35,524 nucleotides of DNA, from positions 1 through 35,524 of the forward strand of contig JAYMGJ010000395.1 in NCBI GenBank assembly GCA_037178675.1, read 5' to 3'. Positions 29,622 to 35,524 of the stretch are shown piece by piece. This DNA comes from Scleroderma bovista (Eukaryota; Basidiomycota; Agaricomycetes; Boletales; Sclerodermataceae). Below the pieces are notes generated by a model. It was not told the DNA's origin. It ran no database searches and saw only the letters and a program-made list of their open reading frames with translations. Made by a program: the position numbers and the translations under genes. Each line of letters begins with the position of its first letter. Within the stretch, counting starts at the first letter, position 1.

Positions 29622-30329
29622 GTCTTCACCTTCCACCTCACCACAGCGTGCTCACCATGCTGCTCGCCAGGCAGAACGTGATTGGCGCATTATTGGCTCT
29701 CCTCCATCCCGTCACCAACCACAACCTATTCCTCCTGGTGCTCCTGGTGTTGCTTTGATGGTATGTTTCTTTTCTGCAAAATATACATGACACATTTAAT
29801 CATAAATAAAAAATAAAAAATTTCAGAACCATCTACCTTTACCAGTACAACAATTTCCTGGAATACCATGTCACCAGATTGAACATCATGAGATGCAACG
29901 TTTACACTGCATGCACCGTGCTCACCCACATTTTATGCCTCCACTAAACCCCACAACTTATCCTCCTCCCCCTCAACCACCATTTAACCCCCAACCTCAG
30001 GCTCAGCCTGTGCCTATGCCAAACCAACTGCTTTACCATACTGCTCCTCAGCAACCTCTTCCTCCACTGCTATCACCTTTCAATCCTCAGTATCAAATGC
30101 AACCTTTCCAAATGGGTGGTCTACAATGTGTCAATCATAATGCACTACTGATGGAAAGATATAATAATGCTCAACAGAATCATTATGATAGGCGGCAGCG
30201 GCATCAAAGGGTCAATCATGGTGATCCTATTCATGCACCTGTAGTCCATGCAATGCAAGGACACCCTCCACCAATGCAATTCCACCAGCATATCATTGAC
30301 TTTGAGCATGAGAGGAATAATAATCAAAT

Positions 30330-30570
30330 ACAGTGGCATGAGGAAGAATATCAAAGAGCACATGAAGCACAGTTGCAGGAAATACATCGTCAGGAGATGG
30401 AGCATCAAAGAGCACATGAAGCACAACTACAGGAAATACATCATCAGGAGATGGAGCACCAAAGGCATCTTGAACTTCAACGACTCTATGATGAAGCACA
30501 AAGAGAAGCAATACATTTGCAGGAGTTGGAACATCAGAGAATTCATCAACAACAGCTACAAGCAGTACAT
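30330..30570 (+). repeat. Tandem ~54-bp coding repeats, His/Gln/Glu coiled coil
   Basis: Units encoding EHQRAHEAQLQEIHHQEM, two nearly identical and further diverged ones, within the Helitron N-terminal exon. They would form a long alpha-helix. Repeat slippage probably varies the unit number between Helitron copies. Confidence 0.8.
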
Positions 30571-30769
30571 CAGCAGGAGGAGCAGGCATTGGCACAAGAA
30601 CAAGCTCAGGCTGAGCAAGTAAGACAGCTGTCACAAGCACTTCTTAATGAGGCTCTTCATGAGCATAGTCAACAGTCTGAAGAGCACTATCAACAGGATG
30701 AAGAGAGACACCAGGGGGATGCTGCTGATCCTGGTGAAAATGATGAGCCACCTGTACTACCCTTACCTC

Positions 30770-30945
30770 CTTTGTCACCCTTAACACCACTTACACCCTC
30801 ACCACCACCTGCACCCTCACCACCCTCACCACCACCTGCACCACCACCACCACCACCACCACCACCACCACCTGCACCCTCACCCTCACCACCACCACCA
30901 CCTGCACCCTCACCACCACCTGCACTTCCACCCCTACCACCTGGT
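30770..30945 (+). repeat. CACC/CCT microsatellite encoding a proline tract
   Basis: Runs of CCACCA with interspersed CCTGCACCCTCA units, encoding about 55 residues of mostly Pro with Ser and Ala, between the coiled coil and the conserved Helitron domain. It is low complexity and expected to vary in length between copies. Confidence 0.85.
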
Positions 30946-31401
30946 GGTAGACCATATGAAGAGCCAGTTGCATCTCATTACTTGGGTCCAATGAACATAT
31001 GTTGTACTCACTGTCATGCTTTGCACTTTATGACAGAAAAGCTTGCTAACTCCTCTCTTCACAATCCACGCTTTGGAATGTGTTGTCTCCAAGGGCAGGT
31101 AGATCTTCCTCACATACAGCATTGGCCACGTGTACTTCAGGACCTCTTTGATGATCCTCGAGATCAGAGGAAATTTAAGAAAAATATTCGTCAATACAAC
31201 AGTGCACTTGCCTTTACCTCTCTTGGTGTTAGTGTGGATTGAGAAACTGTGCAAGGTTCTGGACCTTCCTCTTTTCGTATTCATGGTGCACTTCATCATC
31301 TCATGGGCACTCTTTTGCCACCTGATGGTCAGGAGCCATCTTATGCTCAGCTCTACATCTATGATCCTCAGGAAGCAACAGATAGACACACACAGAGAAA
31401 T

Positions 31402-32022
31402 TGTCATGACCGTGACACCCGATCACCCTGTACCCTATTGTCCGATCGCGTCCACGCATCCGCCGTCCGTTTATTGTATGTACTCCCTTCTCCATTTCTC
31501 TCTATCCTGTATCGCCACCGATCGGTGAGCGTGTTACCCATTCTGTCTCTCTGTACTATTACCTAATATGTTTCCTTTCTTGTTTCCGGTTACTATACAT
31601 TCCCGTCCCATTGCATTACTAATACAATACCTATCAGTAATCCGGTTATCGCACTTACCGTACTTACTCAGCGCGCAGCGCGTCTGCGCTCGTCGTTCGT
31701 TGGTAATCCCGACTTCCCGTACATTGCCTCATCCGTTCCACTCAGTATAAATACTTGGATACTCGGTCTGTTGTAGTTTCAGTTCAAATATTGAATAAGA
31801 TACTTCTTGTCTGTTCTCCCTTTGTACTCTCCGTCTCTGCCCTCGTGCAAGTACTCGGTCGTAGACCGTTTACCCTCGGACTCTCTGTATAACCCTCGGT
31901 TGGCCTTCTTACTACTCAGGAAGTGCGACTACGCTATGTAGCATCTCGGTCTTACCGCTAGACCAACCCCTGACCCCCAGACCCCTCGTAGAGATCAGAT
32001 CGGTGAAGAACCGATCTTGACA
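31402..32022 (+). mobile_element. Solo LTR (family 2) inside the Helitron, TSD GAAAT
   Basis: 621 bp, TGTCATGACC to GATCTTGACA, with GAAAT at 31397-31401 and 32023-32027. Removing it with one duplication restores the Helitron frame (...TQRN then PDL...). A TATAAATA box at 31746-31753 supports plus orientation. It does not resemble the other LTRs here beyond the terminal TGTCA/TGACA, and still holds many CpGs, so it is probably young. Confidence 0.92.
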
Positions 32023-35000
32023 GAAATCCAGATCTTAGTGGACCTATTCTTTTAGACTTGCATACCATGCTCAGAGATATTCACCCCTATGCTGTTGTCT
32101 ATAAGCAGGCCTATGAAATCATGTGAGAAAAGCCCCCTGATCAACACGCAGATGTGTGAATGCATCTTTGTCTCCAGCAGGGTGCAGATGCAAGACATTA
32201 CAATCTTCCTACTGTGGAGGAGATTGCTGCTGTTGTTCCTGAAGATGGGTCAGAAAATGTCAGTCAGCATAGAGATATTATACTTCGTCTTCAAGGTGGT
32301 GGGTTGTGTCGTATCAGTCATCTTCATCCATTATATCTCTGTCTCCATTATGTCCTTTTCTTTCCTCAAGGAGAGGAAGGCTGGCATCTGAACATCCCTT
32401 TACATGATGTGAATGATCGTCCACACCGTTCCAAAAAGGTTACTCAGCTACTATGGCATGCTTATCGTCTACATGTTCATCCACCAGAAATAGAGCCTCC
32501 AAATCTTTTTATGGGTGGGAGGCTGCTGCAACAATTTGTCTGTGATGCATGGGCTTCCATTGATCAATCCAGACTTACCTGGGCTGCCAACAATCAAAAA
32601 AGACTTAGGGCAGAACTCTATTCTGGATTGCAGGACCGTCTAGCTCAAGATGGGCAGGCAAATGTTGGGGAAAACATTGTGGCAAATGTTGGCTGTGTCA
32701 TTCTTCCCTCCACTCACAAGGGTAGTGTGCGTCACATGCAACAACTGTTTCAGGATTCCTTGGCCATCTGTCGAGAGTATAGAAAGCCTGACCTGTTTAT
32801 CACTATGACTGCAAATGCAAACTGGCCTGAAATTACTCAAAATCTATTGCCTGGTATGTTGATTATCCAATTTTTTCTCTTCTTCCATTTAGTTTTACTA
32901 ATTCATGTTTTATCTCATAGGTCAGACTGCACAGGATTGACCTGACTTGGTTGCACGTGTCTTTCATGCCAAAAAAGAGGCACTGATAAAGAAGATCTGT
33001 GATGGCTACTTTGGGAGATTGGCTGGCAAAGTGTACACCATTGAGTATCAAAAGTGTGGTCTTCCACACATCCACATGCTTATCTTTCTGGAGGAGGGTG
33101 ATAAGATCCGCTTTGTTGAGCAGATCAATGCTATCATCTCTGCTCAATTACCTGATCCTCAGATTCATCCCCAGCTTCATGCTGCTGTTTCCAAGTATAT
33201 GCTTCATGGTCCTTGCACTCCTGAGCGCTGCATGGAGAACAATGTATGCAAGAAACATTTTCCAAAGTCATTCACTGAGCAGACTATTATTAAGGAAGAT
33301 GGTTATCCAGACTATGCTCACCCTGAAAATAATTGCACTGTAGAAAAGAATGGGGTTGTCTTTGATAATGGATATGTTGTCCCTCATCCTCGACAATTAC
33401 TGGTGGAGTTTGACTGTCACATCAATCTGGAGATGTGTGCTTCTGTCAAGGCAGTCAAGTACATTCACAAGTACATCTACAAAGGACCCGATTGTGCCAC
33501 CATACAGACAGATGGACCTCAGGATGAGATCCGTTCTTACCTTGATGCCAGATACATTTCCTCTACTCAAGCATGTCATAATATCTTTGAATTTCCCATG
33601 CACATGGAATATCCTGCTGTCTATTGTCTTCCTGTTCATCTGCCTGGCCAGAACACTGTGGTTTTTCATCCTGAAGATGATATTGAGGATGTTGTCAACA
33701 ATGTTAAGGATAGCCCTCTTCTTGGATGGTTTATGGCCAATGCAGATCCTGAATTGGTGGCAGCAGGAGCTCATAACCATCTGTATCAAGATTTTCCAAA
33801 GAGGTTTGTTTGGAATAGGTCCAGAGGAAAATGGAAGGTCCATCAGCACTATCTGTCACTGCTGGTGAATGCTTCTACTTGCGTGTCTTGCTAACCACTG
33901 TAAAAGGTATGTCTTACTATATTAACTTTAAATTGAGAGTAGGTTGAACATGTTCACTTGCATAGGTGCCATTTCCTATGAGGATCTTCATTCCTTTGAG
34001 GGTCAATTGTATAATACATTCAACGAGGCTTGCCATGCACATGGTCTCTTGCAGGATGATAGAGAGTGGTTGCTGTGCTTGCAGGAGGGTGCTCACTTTC
34101 AGACTGGCTTTCAACTTCGTCATATGTTTGCCATAATTGTGGCAAACTGTGATCCTGGAGATGTTAATGCATTGTGGTTGGCATGCAAGGATAGTCTATG
34201 TGATGATCTACAACATTGTCTCATCACCAACCATCGCATTCCTGAGCCTACTCAAGAGCAAATCTATGATTATGGTCTTTACCTCATTGTTAACAATCTC
34301 CAAAGGCTCAACTGGCACCCAGACAGGCACCCAGACATGCCTAGACCACAATTTGATTGGGGCTGTCAGGAAGGGAACCAGCTTATTGCTGAGCAGAGAG
34401 CATTCAATCAGCCAGAGTTGCAGGAATTTATTCAGAGAGGTGAACTCACTCTCAATATACAGCAGAGAGTTTTCTATCAGGCAGTCTTGGACTCAGTGGA
34501 ACAGGGACAAGGAGGTCTCTTTTTCCTTCATAGTGGAGGAGGTTGTGGAAAGACATATCTTGCCAAACTCATTTCTGCAGCTGTCCGTGCAAGAGATAAA
34601 ATTGTGCTCTGTGTTGCTTCTACTGGCCTGGCCTCACTCCTTCTTCCTGGTGGTTGCACCTCACACTCCAGATTCAAGATTCCCATCCCTGTTAATGAGC
34701 AGAGCACATGCAACATTAAGAAAAATGACATCCATCATCAATTGCTTGAGCAAACTTCTCTTATCATGTGGGATGAGGTGGCTTCTCAGCATCGTCATGT
34801 TGTGGAATGTGTGGATCACTCTATGAAGGATTTGATGAGTAGAAACCAACCCTTTGGAGGGATCACCACTTTGTTTGGAGGGGATTTCAGACAAACCCTT
34901 CCTGTAGTTCCACATGGATCCAGAGAACAGATTGTCTCTGCTGCTCTCAGTCATTCCAATCTTTGGAGAAATACAAGAGTGCATTATCTTCACCAGAATA

Positions 35001-35524
35001 TGTGTCTTGGACAGGATCCAGAATGTGACCAATGGGCATAAAGATTATTAGAGATAGGCATCACAGATGGAGAGGTGGAACTTCCTGAACACATGCACTG
35101 TGAAGATGATATTGAATCTCTCATCACTTCAGTCTATGGAGACCTCCTTGATCCAGGTCAGAATGGACAGCTCCCAGATCAATACTTTCTGGATCGTACC
35201 GTCCTCACTCCCAGAAATGCTGAAGTTCATGAGTTGAACTCCACCATTCTAAATAGGGTTTCTGGAGAAAAAAAAGATTGTCTCAGTGTTGACAGTGTAT
35301 CTAACAAGGAGTATGAATATATTCCACAGGAGGTTCTCAACTCATTGGATCCATCTGGATTCCCTCTTCACACATTGGAGTTGAAAAATGGTGCACCCCC
35401 GATGCTGCTGAGAAATCTGGATCCTATTCATGGCCTATATAATGGAACTCAATTGAAGCTAATCAGGTCCACTCGACGTGTGTTGGAGTGTTGTGTCCTT
35501 GAAAATAATGACATTGTGTTGATC

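Larger units (their letters stand above)
29622..35524 (+). mobile_element. Helitron, continues beyond window end
   Basis: Rolling-circle transposon identified from its Rep/helicase gene (see pseudogene entry). It is interrupted at 31402-32022 by a solo LTR. The 3' hairpin and CTRR end lie outside the window, and the 5' end is not recognised. Several stops and at least one frameshift make this copy non-functional. Confidence 0.85.
29622..35524 (+). pseudogene. Helitron Rep/Pif1-like helicase, broken
   Basis: Exon pieces: about 29622-29760, 29827-32853 (minus the solo LTR), 32921-33906 and 33966 to the window end; introns of 66, 67 and 59 bp. The N-terminal half is His/Gln-rich coiled coil and a proline tract. 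From about 30970 the Helitron-like N-domain starts (HYLGPMNICC, CHALH, FAFTSLGV), then the LWHAYRLH region. The Rep endonuclease has the HUH motif in GLPHIHML (about 33060) and two tyrosines in KYIHKYIYKG (about 33460). The helicase has Walker A GGGCGKTYL (about 34540) and DEVASQ (about 34773). Breaks: TGA at 31240, 32124, 32157 and 32938; a frameshift between about 33822 and 33850; TAA at 35039. The frame reads on after each stop. Four TGAs fit CGA to TGA; the one at 32938 sits in the usual DRPDLVARVF motif, so it is near certain. Confidence 0.92.

Noticed and set aside
1..35524. Classical RIP (repeat-induced point mutation)
   Set aside because: C-to-T changes are confined to CpG and are sparse; there is no general TpA excess or heavy C-to-T loading of repeats.

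Overview
This is almost certainly basidiomycete (Agaricomycetes) chromosomal DNA from a dense transposon cluster. The evidence is short introns of 41-67 bp with CTRAC/TTAAC branch sites, a chromodomain gypsy element, a Ty1/copia element, a Helitron of the intron-containing mushroom type, and a TET/JBP-family dioxygenase gene. No ordinary housekeeping gene, tRNA or rRNA was seen.

Layout. 1-2723: the 5' part of an LTR retroelement on the minus strand, with its LTR at 2352-2723, a primer-binding site matching the anticodon arm of initiator tRNA-Met, and three overlapping ORFs I cannot assign to gag or pol. 3125-25827: a large inverted-repeat element, about 9.8 kb once later insertions are subtracted. 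Its roughly 2-kb terminal inverted repeats (TIRs) consist of a 35-bp satellite, a nearly identical 175-bp block and a 30-bp ACCGGT minisatellite. Between the TIRs lie two spliced, apparently intact plus-strand genes: a 402-aa TET/JBP-type 2-oxoglutarate/Fe(II) dioxygenase (6927-8274, four exons) and a 694-aa protein with a Zn(II)2Cys6-like cluster and a coiled coil (9043-11441, seven exons). I found no transposase.

The inverted-repeat element has been hit repeatedly. A solo LTR (3398-4666, target duplication AGGTG) sits in the left TIR. A copia element (13865-25472, target duplication CCATA) sits in the right TIR, and a gypsy chromovirus (14483-20878, target duplication CCAGG) sits inside the copia RNase H domain. 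Further right are an unassigned stretch (25828-27886), a second solo LTR of the first family (27892-29158, CCTGG) and a Helitron Rep/helicase pseudogene (from about 29622 to beyond the window end), itself split by another solo LTR (31402-32022, GAAAT).

The theme linking the parts is CpG methylation. Satellite variants, LTR-pair differences and most premature stops in the retroelements and Helitron are CG to TG or CA changes, the mark left by deaminated 5-methylcytosine. The one intact catalytic gene is a member of the family that oxidises 5-methylcytosine, and its TIRs carry one CpG per satellite monomer. A mobile element carrying a TET/JBP gene between CpG-ladder TIRs is the most interesting object here. 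That the enzyme acts on those repeats is inference only.
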